Below, piece after piece: positions 9,879-20,500 of a stretch of 64,000 bases of DNA (its first letter is position 1; each line of letters starts with the position of its first letter). The stretch lies in assembly GCF_030913705.1 (NCBI RefSeq), contig NZ_CP133190.1, forward strand, positions 930,001-994,000. Reading direction: 5' to 3'. The position numbers were made by a program, and so were the translations under genes. The notes under the pieces are model-generated. The model was not told where the DNA came from, searched no databases, and worked only from the letters and a program-made list of their open reading frames with translations. Source of the stretch: Anaerocolumna sp. MB42-C2 (lineage in GTDB: Bacteria; Bacillota; Clostridia; Lachnospirales; Lachnospiraceae).

Positions 9879-11001
9879 GATTATCTCCAATCTCTTTTAA
9901 AACCTGCTTAAAGTTATCCAGGAAGAAATCAATTTCATCCATGGTGGTCAAATGACTCAAACTGATACGAAGTGTGGACAAGGCCAATTTACGATCCTTT
10001 GTCATTGCATATACCGGCCTTGAAACCGTATTGGGCGCACAACAGGCCGATTTGGTCGCTACATAGATATCCCTTTTGTTTAATTCATTCTGCAGTTGAT
10101 TGGTATTTACCCCTTTTATACTGATATTTAAAATAAAAGGAGAGCCCTGTATTGGTGTATTTATTTTTATATTTGGATAAGCCTTTAAAGCCTCTCTTAA
10201 TTCCTTATTTAATTCATTTACATATTCATAACGGACAGTTAGGTTTTCTACCCCTATGGTCAGAGCTTTCTCCGTCGCCGCAGCCAGTGCAAGCATAGGT
10301 GTTCCACTTCGAAAAGAAGTAGTACTTAGGCCCCCATGGATTAATGGTTCCAGCATAATGCTTTCTTTTTTTAACAGAATGCCGCATCCGTTTAATCCAT
10401 AAAATTTATGTCCGGAAAATGTCATCAGGTCAATCTTCTCAAAGCTAACCGGTATTTTACAGACTGCCTGTGTGGCATCAACATGTAAAAAGCAGTGTGA
10501 TTTTGCATGTGCGATTTTACTGATTTCCTCAATCTGCTGTATGGTCCCTACTTCACTATCTATATAACAGACAGAAACTAAAATAGTATCCTCTCTTATT
10601 AACTCCATCAAATGATTCAAATCCACCTGCCCGTTATCTGAGAGGCTAATATAATCAACTTCGTAGCCGTCATTTTGCAAAGCTGTAATCGGGCCGGTTA
10701 CGGAAGCATGTTCCAAATAGGTTGTGATTATATGTTTACCATATCTCTTATAACTGGAAGCGATTCCTTTTATTGCCATATTATTGGATTCACTTGCCCC
10801 TGATGTATAAATTACTTCATTCTCTTTAGCTCCCAGAAGATTTGCAATCTGTTTTGTAGATTGATCCATCCTCTCTCTTGCTTTATCCCCCAAAGTATGA
10901 GGTGAATTGGGATTCCCAATATAGGTCAAAGATATATCATAAAATGTATCCAATACCCCTTTATCAACCGGTGTATTAGCAGCATAATCCAAATAAATCA
11001 T
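9862..11001 (-). CDS. Cysteine desulfurase (NifS/IscS-like)
   Basis: PLP enzyme that removes sulfur from cysteine and passes it as persulfide to acceptors. 379 residues from ATG 11001 (MIYLDYAANTP, the standard family opening, with AAAGGTG upstream); an earlier start at 11073 is unlikely. TSGASESNNMAIKG is the PLP-phosphate region, FSGHKFYG carries the Schiff-base lysine, and SACCAPN near residue 335 contains the sulfur-carrying cysteine. Its 3' end overlaps the TtcA-like gene by 17 bp, so the two are translationally coupled. Confidence 0.93.
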   Translation of the reverse strand: MIYLDYAANTPVDKGVLDTFYDISLTYIGNPNSPHTLGDKARERMDQSTKQIANLLGAKENEVIYTSGASESNNMAIKGIASSYKRYGKHIITTYLEHASVTGPITALQNDGYEVDYISLSDNGQVDLNHLMELIREDTILVSVCYIDSEVGTIQQIEEISKIAHAKSHCFLHVDATQAVCKIPVSFEKIDLMTFSGHKFYGLNGCGILLKKESIMLEPLIHGGLSTTSFRSGTPMLALAAATEKALTIGVENLTVRYEYVNELNKELREALKAYPNIKINTPIQGSPFILNISIKGVNTNQLQNELNKRDIYVATKSACCAPNTVSRPVYAMTKDRKLALSTLRISLSHLTTMDEIDFFLDNFKQVLKEIGDNHGKLY

Positions 11002-11615
11002 TATATCATCAACACCTTTCTGTTCTTCTTTTATCTGATAGCAGAATATAATCTGTATATTAATATCTGACATTCTTACTTATCCTATAAATTTAATACG
11101 GATTAATAATACGAATGTTCCAACAATTTGTCAACCAAAACTATTATTTAAATGATATTAATTATAAATGCCAAATAATGATTATACCCCACCTGATTAA
11201 ACAATTCAATAAAGCCGGATAAATTTATAAGTTTATTCTTTTATAATAGTTCTGCGAAAGTTATTCCAAGCATTCCAAAACCGTCATTTCTATTATACCT
11301 TACAAGTATTAATTTTTCCAACTCTAAATAAAACCAAAGCGAAGTCTGTTATTGCTCGCGGAACTGCTGTTTTTGCAGGGGAGTAAACAGTAATAATTTT
11401 CTCATAAAACAAGAAAGAGTCTGGCTTGCCAGACTCTAGCGCTGACGAGCTGTTACGACAGTGACAATCTACCCTAAAGGATATTATCCTTTTGCGTGTT
11501 CATGTGCATCCTGCCGGTCGGGCTTTTTATTTCAAAGGGATGTTCGGAGAACTTTACTATGAAATAAAAAATGGTTGGAGTATTTAACTCCAACCGAATT
11601 AACAATATTAAAAAC
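11002..11615. other. Gene-free region with several hairpins and a dispersed repeat
   Basis: About 600 bp between the sigma-factor gene and the cysteine desulfurase. It contains a perfect AGAGTCTGG/CCAGACTCT hairpin near 11419-11440, an AAAGGATA/TATCCTTT hairpin near 11476-11492, repeat copy 1 at 11524-11570, and a GGTTGGAGT/ACTCCAACC hairpin at 11574-11595. A 19-bp segment at 11379-11397 recurs inverted at 60777-60795. No gene seen. Confidence 0.5.
11524..11570 (+). repeat. Dispersed inverted-repeat element, copy 1
   Basis: TTTTTATTTCA and TGAAATAAAAA arms around a core containing GTTCGGAG. The same arms and core occur at 58539-58583 and, inverted, at 63273-63319. A flanking TTCATGTGCATCCTGCC (11499-11515) is also nearly shared with copy 3. 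Confidence 0.7.
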
Positions 11616-12653
11616 TCATTTATTTTCTTTTGATCGTTTTATGATAAAATCTATGTCAACCAAATCGGTAATTTCCTTATTATTATTAAAAATGATAAAA
11701 TCAGCCTTCCCGTCTTCTTTCACTTTATAAGTCTGTATCAGGGTTTCTCTTGCGATTCCTCTAAATACCTCCTCACTTATGCCGGAATAATAATCATAAA
11801 ATACTAATACTATTTCATTTCCAACATAACTTCCGGGTATTTTAATATTTAACTCAATGATATCTCCCTCTTTATATTCATATTCATTTTCCTTATAATT
11901 ACCGCTCTCCTGTAATAAAACAGCCTTTTTATACGATTTATTTTCAAAATACTGTTTGTCTTGTATATTAAAAATAAACACGGAAAGCAGAACAAAAACC
12001 AGATAACAAAATAGAATTCCTACTCGGTATTTTATTTTGGAAAAGTGGGAATATTTACTTCTAAACTCCTGAAACATTCTATTTTCAGTTTTATTTTTTA
12101 TTTGGCTGTTCGCATATATTTTAATAAGAGCAGATTCATAATTTCTCTCAAAGTCCACATTTTTTCTTGACATATATTCCTCCAGCAAACTTCTTAACCT
12201 CTCCAGCTGTAATTGTATCATATCTTCTTTTCTATTTAAAAGTTTACCGATTTGGTTGACAGACATCTTTTCATAATAGTATAAATGGACGACTATTCTG
12301 TATTTCCTTGGTATTAACTGCAGATATTCTTCGAATAAGGACTTCTCGGATATATTCTCTGACAATTTTATATTCCAGATAAATTCTTCTTCACCTTTTG
12401 TGCTTTTCTTATAATTAAACTTCCAAAGACTTCTAATACAATACATCGTTGTCCGTATAAACCATAACCTCTCCTGTTGCTTAGTATGAAACACGGGCAT
12501 TTGCTTTATATATTTAAGAAACACCTGTATAAAAACTTCGTCGGTATCCATTTTGTTTCCGGTAAGTGCAAAGGCGAATTTGTAAACAGTATCAGCATAT
12601 ACATCTACTATATCTTCAATATATTTATTCCATAAAAACAACTCATCTGCCAC
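11616..12653 (-). CDS. Sigma-70-like factor with C-terminal membrane anchor and extracytoplasmic domain
   Basis: 345 residues. Residues 1-165 resemble an ECF-type sigma factor: a region-2-like part (VYADTVYKFAFALTGNKMDTDEVFIQVF) and a region-4 HTH (LIPRKYRIVVHLYYYEKMSVNQIGKLLN). A linker leads to one hydrophobic segment at about 208-230 (VGILFCYLVFVLLSVFIF), then about 115 residues predicted outside the membrane. This resembles a sigma factor joined to the anchor and sensor of an anti-sigma protein. The start is GTG 12653 with AAAGGGG eight bases upstream. No separate anti-sigma gene adjoins it. Function is inferred. Confidence 0.7.
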   Translation of the reverse strand: MADELFLWNKYIEDIVDVYADTVYKFAFALTGNKMDTDEVFIQVFLKYIKQMPVFHTKQQERLWFIRTTMYCIRSLWKFNYKKSTKGEEEFIWNIKLSENISEKSLFEEYLQLIPRKYRIVVHLYYYEKMSVNQIGKLLNRKEDMIQLQLERLRSLLEEYMSRKNVDFERNYESALIKIYANSQIKNKTENRMFQEFRSKYSHFSKIKYRVGILFCYLVFVLLSVFIFNIQDKQYFENKSYKKAVLLQESGNYKENEYEYKEGDIIELNIKIPGSYVGNEIVLVFYDYYSGISEEVFRGIARETLIQTYKVKEDGKADFIIFNNNKEITDLVDIDFIIKRSKENK

Positions 12654-12692
12654 ATAAAAAACCCCTTTCTGATTATGCCTGATACAGGAAAA

Positions 12693-12736
12693 GGGTAAAT
12701 CATTACAATTCTATTCGAATTACGGCTGACTTACCC
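12693..12736. terminator. Terminator between ABC permease and sigma-factor gene
   Basis: GGGTAAATCA (12693-12702) pairs with TGACTTACCC (12727-12736) with one mismatch. T-runs follow on both strands, so it may work both ways. A second small GGGTAA/TTACCC hairpin lies at about 12826-12842. Confidence 0.5.
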
Positions 12737-12850
12737 TGTTTTTTATTTATATTCCTATTATATAATAGTGTACTTTTACCAGGTTGTTACAAAATTACAG
12801 ATACTATTTTTATATTGTTTTATTCGGGTAATGAGGTTACCCTAAAAACA

Positions 12851-13606
12851 TTAAACACTTACTTTTTTATCAATCATCCAAGCGGTTCCAATATAGGTCA
12901 AAACAATAAATAAGAGTGCTATGACACTTTCCCAGATGAAATAAATACTCAAATTACTTGTATAGCTTTCAATATCGCCAAGGAACAGATGGGTAACCTT
13001 AGTAACTACAACATTTAAAGCAATAAAAATTATAAAACTTACTACACCTTTGAACTTTTTGTTTTCTAAAAAGGTTGAACTTAATGTAATTGAGAAGAAA
13101 GCAATGGTTATGGTACTGATCCAACTTGTTAATACAACGGCTACAACCGATACAATATCGGAAAAATCTATTTTTAGCTTCAAAAATTCATCAATCGCTT
13201 GTAAGATTACTTTCTTAGCTTCCGCCAACACATTATATTTAGCTATTAATACACCGCCGTCTAACGCAAATACGGCAAAAAATATAATACCTGCCAGGAT
13301 AATCTGAATTCCGGCTGTTAAAACTTTAGCACCTACAATACTATAACTGGTATTCGGTGTCAGGAAAAGCATATAACTGCATTTCTGTTTTAAATCATTG
13401 GAATAAGTAATAATAGATTCAAATGCCAGAAAAAACAAAGCACCGAAAGTAAACATCGCTAATAAGGACATCGACATTGCAATTACATTTTCTTTGTCTA
13501 AAACAACTCCAAAAAAGAACACTATTTCCAATAAACCAACTAAAGCTAAAATAATCAGCTTTGAAAAAACCTGTTTTCTAAATTCGTATTTCATTAACTT
13601 TAACAT
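12851..13606 (-). CDS. ABC-2 type transporter permease
   Basis: 251 residues with about six hydrophobic segments (for example ILALVGLLEIVFFFGVVL near 20-37 and the final IYFIWESVIALLFIVLTYIG). It is the membrane partner of the adjacent ATPase, 15 bp downstream of that gene, in a GntR-ATPase-permease operon. Such YtrA-type operons respond to cell-envelope stress or antibiotics in Bacillus; the substrate here is unknown. Confidence 0.82.
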   Translation of the reverse strand: MLKLMKYEFRKQVFSKLIILALVGLLEIVFFFGVVLDKENVIAMSMSLLAMFTFGALFFLAFESIITYSNDLKQKCSYMLFLTPNTSYSIVGAKVLTAGIQIILAGIIFFAVFALDGGVLIAKYNVLAEAKKVILQAIDEFLKLKIDFSDIVSVVAVVLTSWISTITIAFFSITLSSTFLENKKFKGVVSFIIFIALNVVVTKVTHLFLGDIESYTSNLSIYFIWESVIALLFIVLTYIGTAWMIDKKVSV

Positions 13607-13621
13607 TCTTCCATCCCCCTG

Positions 13622-14311
13622 TTATGCATAAATTTCTTTGTATAATTCAACAATTGATTTACCGTGGGAGGCCCTCAGTTCTTCTGCCTCACCATTTAAA
13701 ACGATAGCTCCGGATTTAATAAATACTGCATTATCTATGATTTTTTCCAATTCATCCACTAGATGACTGGATATCAATATCGTTGAATCTTCTCTTGCAA
13801 CTTCTAATACAGTAGTGATAATTTTTTCCCTTGCTATAATATCAATTCCGTTCAAAGGTTCATCCAGCATATAGAGTTCCGCTTTCCTTGCCAATGTCGC
13901 TGCTATTTTTAGTTTTGCTGCCAGACCGGAGGATAAGGTTTTCGCTTTATCCTTCATGCTCAATTCCATTCTTTCGATTAATTCTTCATATCGCTTTACA
14001 TCAAAATCTTCAAAAAAATCCTTATAATAATCACCCACATCTCCCACAGACATATAATTATAGAAGAAAGGTTCCGTAGACATATAAGCAACTCTTTTTT
14101 TAGATTCCACCCCAATAGGGTTTCCTTTATAAGTAATTGTTCCGCTGGTTGGTTTAACCAAACCTGCAATCATTTTCATAAGTGTTGTTTTACCGCTGCC
14201 GTTTGGCCCCAACAGCGCATATATTTTACCTTTTTCTGCTTCAAAACTAATACCATTTACAGCAGTTTTATTCATATATTTTTTTACTAAATCATTGCAT
14301 TGTAATATCAT
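13622..14311 (-). CDS. ABC transporter ATP-binding protein
   Basis: 229 residues from ATG 14311 (MILQCNDLVKKY), chosen because AGGAGTGAG lies just upstream; the longer ORF start at 14341 lacks one. Walker A GPNGSGKTT at about 35-43; LSSGLAAKLKIA at the signature position is a variant of LSGGQ; Walker B ELYMLDEP follows, with the switch His in SSH. This is the ATPase of an ABC-2 exporter, cotranscribed with the GntR regulator and the permease. Confidence 0.92.
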   Translation of the reverse strand: MILQCNDLVKKYMNKTAVNGISFEAEKGKIYALLGPNGSGKTTLMKMIAGLVKPTSGTITYKGNPIGVESKKRVAYMSTEPFFYNYMSVGDVGDYYKDFFEDFDVKRYEELIERMELSMKDKAKTLSSGLAAKLKIAATLARKAELYMLDEPLNGIDIIAREKIITTVLEVAREDSTILISSHLVDELEKIIDNAVFIKSGAIVLNGEAEELRASHGKSIVELYKEIYA

Positions 14312-14372
14312 ATTCTCACTCCTATTATTTTTTATTGGCACCCGCTATAGCGGTTGTCGTTTGCCGTTTTTT

Positions 14373-14741
14373 CTATTGTTTTGTATTTAAATCATATTTA
14401 TGCTCTAATAACTGAATCAGCTCTTCTTTCGTAAAACCTAACTGCTTCATTCCCTCAATAAAATTATCCAGAAGGGAACCTGCCATTTCTTCTCTTATAC
14501 TTTTCATTTTCCTCGTATCCTCCGTTACAAAAGTGCCTAGCCCTCTTTTTGTGTAACAAATTTCTTCCGCTTCCATTTCTTTATAGATACGGCTTGCAGT
14601 GTTGGGATTTATTTTGTATTTGTAGGCCAGCTCTCTACCCGACGGAAGTTTCTCACCTAAAGCCAGGGCACCGTTTATTATATCTTTTTTGATATCATTA
14701 ATAACCTGTATATAGATTGGAATATTATTATCAAATTCCAT
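14373..14741 (-). CDS. GntR-family repressor, YtrA subfamily
   Basis: 122 residues: an N-terminal winged HTH (IYIQVINDIKKDIINGAL, LPSGRELAYKYKINPNTASR, KRGLGTFV) and a short C-terminal helical part. The small size and ABC partners mark the YtrA subfamily, whose members repress their own ABC operon. An AAGGAGG site precedes ATG 14741. The putative operator at 14858-14881 overlaps its promoter. Confidence 0.9.
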   Translation of the reverse strand: MEFDNNIPIYIQVINDIKKDIINGALALGEKLPSGRELAYKYKINPNTASRIYKEMEAEEICYTKRGLGTFVTEDTRKMKSIREEMAGSLLDNFIEGMKQLGFTKEELIQLLEHKYDLNTKQ

Positions 14742-14857
14742 TCATGTCCTCCTTTCATTCCGTTTTTTAATAACCATGTTACTCTTGTTATGAAACAGCA
14801 TTTTTCAGTTTTTCTTCCATTTCCTGTTTCGTTTTGTGTTTACTGCACTCGATTACC

Positions 14858-14900
14858 AGTGAACTAGTTATATAGTACACTAACTTTATAATGATGTCAA
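14858..14900 (-). promoter_or_regulatory. Promoter and operator of the GntR-ABC operon
   Basis: On the minus strand TTGACA (14900-14895), 17-bp spacer, TACTAT (14877-14872). The 24-bp near-palindrome 14858-14881 (AGTGAACTA, 6 bp, TAGTACACT; 8 of 9 pairs) overlaps the -10 and fits a YtrA-type autoregulatory operator. Confidence 0.75.
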
Positions 14901-15004
14901 TATATTTATTAAAAAATTTTTATTTTTATTTTGGGTATCAAAAGACATACTAAATTTATTTTATGATTATATAGATGTTCGTATTCGTTAAAAACATTAA
15001 AAAT

Positions 15005-15037
15005 GCCCATCCATCAAAATATATATGAATGGACGGG
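15005..15037 (-). terminator. GH3 gene terminator
   Basis: GCCCGTCCAT pairs with ATGGATGGGC on the minus strand and is followed by ATTTTT, just downstream of the GH3 stop. Confidence 0.7.
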
Positions 15038-15060
15038 CTGATTATATAGATATTTTTTTA

Positions 15061-17415
15061 TTATTCCAGAAATAAACTACACTCCCAAATATCTTTACTG
15101 CCATCTGTAAGCGATAGCCTGAACTCCCCCGGTTCAGTGACAAACTGCATTTTATCATTCCATATGGAGAGCTTTTCTTCATTTAAGTTTAATGTACAAG
15201 ATCTGGTTTCCCCTTGAGGTATCCATATTTTATCAAATGCCTTTAATTCTTTTACCCTGCGTATGGTACTTGCCTGTAAATCTTTTATATAAAGCTGAGG
15301 TACTGAAAAACCATCATAACCACCAAGGTTGGATATCTCAAAGTTCACCCTGAGTCCACCAGAATGCAAGACTTGAGATGAAACCCTGTAGGAGTTTTCA
15401 TTAGATTTACCGGATTCATATAAATTCATTTTAAAACCTTTATGCTCTGTCTCAAACGGAATACATTCCATCCTAATATTCGAATATGCAAATTCCGTAT
15501 AACTTAATCCATATCCGAAAGGATATAAAGGTTTATTATCTATGTCATAATATTTCATACCGGCATAAGAATTTTTATAATTATAATATACCGGTATTTG
15601 CCCCCCATGTCTTGGAATAGAGACCGGAAGATGTCCGGACGGTGAAATCTCACCGAATATTATCTCCGCAAGTGCCTGACCGCCTTTCATTCCGGGGTAA
15701 AAGGCACAAAGCACGGAATCTGAGTTTTCTGCAATTTCTGGAATAGAATATGGCCGTCCCTGGATTAAAACAGTTATAACGGAACAGCCTGTTTTATATA
15801 CAGCCTCCGCCAATTTATTCTGCAAACCAGGAAGTCTTAAATCGGCACTGTCTAAACCCTCACCGCAGTCCATATCTCGAACAGCATCAATTCTCGCAGC
15901 ACCGTTAATATCAAAACTGGCGCCTCCAAAACGGCTGGAAGACCCTCCCAGAACTAGGATAGTACAATCACAGGAATCTGCAATTTCTGCTGCTTTTCTA
16001 AGGCTTTCTTCTGTCCCCTCAAATAAACCGCAGCCTTTATGAAATTTGACTTCGATAGAACTATTATTTTTTTTGATATAATCTTTAATACCCTTTAAAA
16101 CCGTAATCCCGTCCCGGTTATTAATTGGAGGTGTGTAATCTCCTAATTGATGGTATATTTCATCTGCATTAGGACCGATTACTGCAATTGAACCGATTTT
16201 GTTTATGTTAAGGGGCAGGGTATTGTTTTTATTCTTTAGTAAAACAGCCGATTCTCTGGCAAGTTTTAGTGCCTCAGGGTATTTCTCATAGGTGAACTCT
16301 GCACCGGAATCCTTTTCTTCTATATAAGGGTTATCAAACAGTCCCAATTCAAATTTCAGAGTAAGTACCCGAAGAACAGCCATATCGATGTCTTCCTCCG
16401 TTATCAAACCACGGTTAAGCGCCTCATTTAGTTTCGAAAACCCGGTATCCCATAAACTGATATCCACACCGGCTTTCAAGGCTATGGCACCGGATAACTC
16501 GTTATCTCCGGTCATAACATCTAACTGATCAATTGCTACTCCGTCAGCCATAATCACGCCCTGAAACTGCATCTCATCACGAAGAATTTCGGTTAATAGC
16601 TTTTTATTTCCATGACAGGGGATTCCGTCTATTTCATTGTAAGCTGCCATAATACCTTTCACACCAGCTCTTACACAGGCTTTTGCGGCAGGAAGGTGAA
16701 TTTCTCTTAACTCTCTTTCCCCTATACGGGCGGCACTGGCATTAATACCTCCGGTACCCTCCCCCTGGGCACAAAAATGTTTGGCAACCGCCACAATACC
16801 ATTACTCTGTATTCCAGTAACGGCTGCTTTGGCAAGCTCCGATGAAAGATAAGGGTCTTCGCTGTAACACTCTTCGCTTCTACCCCACCTAGGATCCCTT
16901 ACTATATCAAGTACCGATATCAGAGCTAAATTTACACCCAGCTCTTTTAACTGCTTACCGCAGACCTGGTATGCGCTTTTTAACAGTTCCGGGTGAAAGG
17001 TCGCTCCTGCACTTAAATTTACCGGTACAAGATAACCATCAAGTGCCTGGTGTCCATGAGGACATTCCGAGCTCAACATCATGGGAATACCAAGACTTGA
17101 ATGTTCCATAACATAACGTTGTATCATATTATAGGTTTTCGGTGCAAGCTCACCGGTAAGACCGGTATCAAAGTCTTTCCCCGACCAGGGATCCGCACGA
17201 TAAAGTCCGTATAAAACGCCTAATCCATCGAATTTCGCTACCTCATTTTTAAATTCATCGGTCAGTTTGATTTCATCATAGATACGTTCATATACCGAAA
17301 AACCATATAGCCGCTGATTCAGCTGTCCTACCTTTTCTTTCACTGTCATAAGCGATAATAAATTCTCCGCACGCTGCCTGGCCGTATATTTATTATCCTT
17401 ATATAGATAAGTCAT
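15061..17415 (-). CDS. Glycoside hydrolase family 3 enzyme (beta-glucosidase/xylosidase type)
   Basis: Retaining exo-glycosidase, 784 residues, no signal peptide, so probably cytoplasmic. The N-terminal (alpha/beta)8 domain contains KHFCAQGEGTGGINA and GVIMADGVAIDQLD, where the Asp near residue 289 should be the nucleophile. The alpha/beta sandwich (SVLCAFYPGMKGGQALAEII) and a C-terminal fibronectin III-like domain follow. GH3 covers beta-glucosidases, xylosidases and some hexosaminidases, and the sequence alone does not settle which. It follows the GH38 and GH130 genes on the same strand and probably removes residues from imported glycans. GGAGG precedes the ATG. Confidence 0.9.
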   Translation of the reverse strand: MTYLYKDNKYTARQRAENLLSLMTVKEKVGQLNQRLYGFSVYERIYDEIKLTDEFKNEVAKFDGLGVLYGLYRADPWSGKDFDTGLTGELAPKTYNMIQRYVMEHSSLGIPMMLSSECPHGHQALDGYLVPVNLSAGATFHPELLKSAYQVCGKQLKELGVNLALISVLDIVRDPRWGRSEECYSEDPYLSSELAKAAVTGIQSNGIVAVAKHFCAQGEGTGGINASAARIGERELREIHLPAAKACVRAGVKGIMAAYNEIDGIPCHGNKKLLTEILRDEMQFQGVIMADGVAIDQLDVMTGDNELSGAIALKAGVDISLWDTGFSKLNEALNRGLITEEDIDMAVLRVLTLKFELGLFDNPYIEEKDSGAEFTYEKYPEALKLARESAVLLKNKNNTLPLNINKIGSIAVIGPNADEIYHQLGDYTPPINNRDGITVLKGIKDYIKKNNSSIEVKFHKGCGLFEGTEESLRKAAEIADSCDCTILVLGGSSSRFGGASFDINGAARIDAVRDMDCGEGLDSADLRLPGLQNKLAEAVYKTGCSVITVLIQGRPYSIPEIAENSDSVLCAFYPGMKGGQALAEIIFGEISPSGHLPVSIPRHGGQIPVYYNYKNSYAGMKYYDIDNKPLYPFGYGLSYTEFAYSNIRMECIPFETEHKGFKMNLYESGKSNENSYRVSSQVLHSGGLRVNFEISNLGGYDGFSVPQLYIKDLQASTIRRVKELKAFDKIWIPQGETRSCTLNLNEEKLSIWNDKMQFVTEPGEFRLSLTDGSKDIWECSLFLE

Positions 17416-17472
17416 GAATTATAACCTCCGCTTCATATTTATTATATAACTATTATTCATTATACCAGGAAA

Positions 17473-17561
17473 GGGTTGCTGCAAAATATTAATCCTAACT
17501 AACTTGTCAGAGTATCATCTATCTCTCTGATTAACGATAATTATTCATATTGCAACAACCC
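17473..17561. repeat. Long-range inverted repeat between GH38 and GH3 genes
   Basis: GGGTTGCTGCAAAAT (17473-17487) pairs with ATATTGCAACAACCC (17547-17561), with mismatches, around a 59-nt loop. A related segment opens the hairpin at 25973-26008. It may be an RNA processing or partial termination site, or a small repeat family. Confidence 0.5.
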
Positions 17562-17590
17562 AATTAGATTTTAAACGGTTCTATTAATTC

Positions 17591-20500
17591 CTATTTCTTG
17601 TTTAAGATTACCCTGTATGATTTAATTTCATAAGGTTTAATACTTACTTTAAACCCATCTTCATTCAAGGGAATATCGCCGATTTTTTCCTCAATTAAAT
17701 TACATTCTTCTACCGAAAGAACCGAGGACCGGATTCCCAGTTTTACATTAACTCTCGTTAAAGCATTTTCACATTCATACATACGAAGTATAATTCCGTT
17801 GCCATCTTCAGCTAATTTAATAGTTTCTAATATAACATTCGATTTATCAACCGAAACCACTGATTGCTCCGTGCCGATTGTTCCGCCGTTAACCGCATAA
17901 GCAGGCTGATTCATTTTATAAGCTTCTTTCACTGTCCTGCCGTCTCTCCAGTTACCCGCATGCGGATATAATCCATAAGTAAAGAAATGTTCTTCCTGAT
18001 CTGTAACCGGATTCGGTTCCGTACCGGACTTAATCAGAGTAATCGCCATATTTCCGTCTTTTACGGAATGTCCGTACTTACAATCATTTAGCAGGCTGAC
18101 ACCATAATGACCCTCGGATAAGTCGATCCATTTTTGTCCACAGCTCTCAAATCTGGCTTTATCCCAGCTGGTATTGGAATGAACTTTTCTGGTTACATTA
18201 CCAAATTGTATGTCAAAAGTTGCTTCATCAGAATGAATATCAACCGGAAAATGTACTTTAAGTAAATGTTGATGTTCTTTCCAATCAACATAAGTATTAA
18301 ATTCAATTCGTCTGCTGTTTGCGTAAAAATAAATTTTTTGCTTAATTGTAGAATTGCTGATCTTACGGTCAATCTCCAGGGTGGCACGTACGGCACCTAA
18401 TTCTGTCCATTCCATTCTGGTTACCTGATCGACATCCCAGTATTTTTCCGTGTAGAAGATGTCAATATCCCAGTTATCATAATAAATAGGTTTATCCTCA
18501 TACATACGCATTAAATTACCGTATTGGTTTTCTTTTAGTACTTCTCTGTCATTTTCCTTGTCAAAAATAGACGTAAACATACCCTTTTCATTAACCGTTA
18601 TCTGATAGAATGGTGTTTCTAATACCGTACCGTAAAGCTTAAAAGGTATCTCTTCTTCTTTTTTTGTAAATGCAAATGTTTTACTTCCCTTAGACGGAAG
18701 CTTTGTTACGAACACCACCGCTCCGTCGGTCGTCTGCTGGATGGGATAACAACTGCCGTCTTTATCAATTAATGCTTCCGCTTTGCAGTCTCCTAAATTA
18801 ACAATATCATCTCGTTCAAATCCTAATGTATTATACAGGGTTATACCATCACCCTGTCCGGTTAACACCGCCAGGCAGTCGCCTATTAATTCATTCATTT
18901 TCTTAGTAAGTTCTGCATACTCTTGTTTTGTTACTTCATAAACTTCATGAATAGAGGAACCAGGCAGTATATCATGGAACTGGTTAATCAAAACTGTCTT
19001 CCACATAGAATCCAGTTCTTTCACCGGATATGGCTTTTCTCCCATTGCTAATACCGATAATAATTCCAAATCCATAAGTTTCAGCTCGCTTTTTCTGTTG
19101 GAACGCTTATTTCTGGCCATGGAAGTATAAGTACCTCTATGGTATTCAAAATAGAATTCGCCCTCCCAGACTGCAAGTCTGTTATTATCCTTAACCTTGT
19201 CATACAGTTCTTTAAAATAAGTTCCTGCAAATTCCTGCCGTACTTTCGGAATGCCCCTTACACCTTTTTCCATACGAATGGATGTCTCTAGCATTTCCCT
19301 GGTAGGACCGCCGCCGCCGTCCCCATATCCATAAGAAATTAATATGTCATTATTAATTTCTTTATTCTGATAGCGTATCCAGCCTCCCATAATGGAATCC
19401 GGATGAAGCATACCGTTATAAGTGGTAAAAAATTCATTGGTGCTCTGACCTACACCCAGTGTTGTTATTAAGTGGGTAAAAACTTCCGATCCGTCAATTC
19501 CTCTCCACATAAAGGTATCATTGGGAATCTTGTTAAACTGATTCCAGGCTAATTTGGTAGTCATGAAATAATCAATTCCACTTTTTTTCATGATCTGCGG
19601 CAATGCTCCGGAATAGCCGAATACATCCGGAAGCCATAATATTTTATTATCGATACCAAATTCTTCTCTAAAGAATTTTTTGCCGTGCATAAATTGGCGA
19701 ACTAAGGATTCTCCTGAGGTAAGATTACAGTCTGCCTCTACCCACATACCACCCTCAGGTTCCCATCTGCCTTCCTTTACCCTTATCTTTAAGCGTTCAT
19801 AAAGTTCCGGATATCTTTCTTTCAGAAAATAATATAACTGCGGCTGGCTTGACATAAATTTATAATTCGGATATTCCTCCATTAATTTTAACACTGTGGC
19901 AAAACTGCGTCCGACTTTTTCCCTGGTCTGTTCCACCGTCCACCACCAGGCCACATCAATATGGGTATGTCCGATACAGGTTGCTATCACATCTTCATAA
20001 CCGGCCATATCTTCATATAACGCTTTCTCTAAATAGCTGTCCGCTTCTTCTAAGGTTTTATAAAACTCTTTGGAATATGGTGTTCTTAAATCCAGCTTAT
20101 TAATACAGTTATTTAATACCGTTTCTATATCCCGCCTTATCTTATCATCCTTTTCCATACGGGAAAAAGCATTTAGAGGAACTTTAATATCATAATACAA
20201 TTTTTCAATTCTATGGTCTATTTCAAGCATTTCTACGATCAGATTAAATTCAGTATGTAAAATACCCGTATATGCTTGTAAATCCAGTTGATAAGTCTGA
20301 CCTGCTGCAGCTGAATCCGTTAGTTTTATTCTCCTGTGGTTCATATCAATACCTTGTGTTACCACATTATTTACAAATAAGAGAAATTGCGGGTTTCTGC
20401 CGTCATCCCACTCATCAACCTGTGTTTTGACATTCATCCACATAGATTTACCATTCAGGTTTTCCGGAACCGTAAATGTGGTTCTGAACCAATAATGCTC

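Larger units (their letters stand above)
14742..15060. other. Intergenic region with GntR promoter and GH3 terminator
   Basis: Holds the divergence of signals between the GntR operon promoter (14872-14900) and the GH3 terminator (15005-15037). Otherwise AT-rich with no gene. Confidence 0.4.

Noticed and set aside
11002..11073. Upstream start (11073) for the cysteine desulfurase
   Set aside because: The extra 24 residues do not match the family; the ATG at 11001 gives the standard MIYLDYAANTP opening with a binding site.
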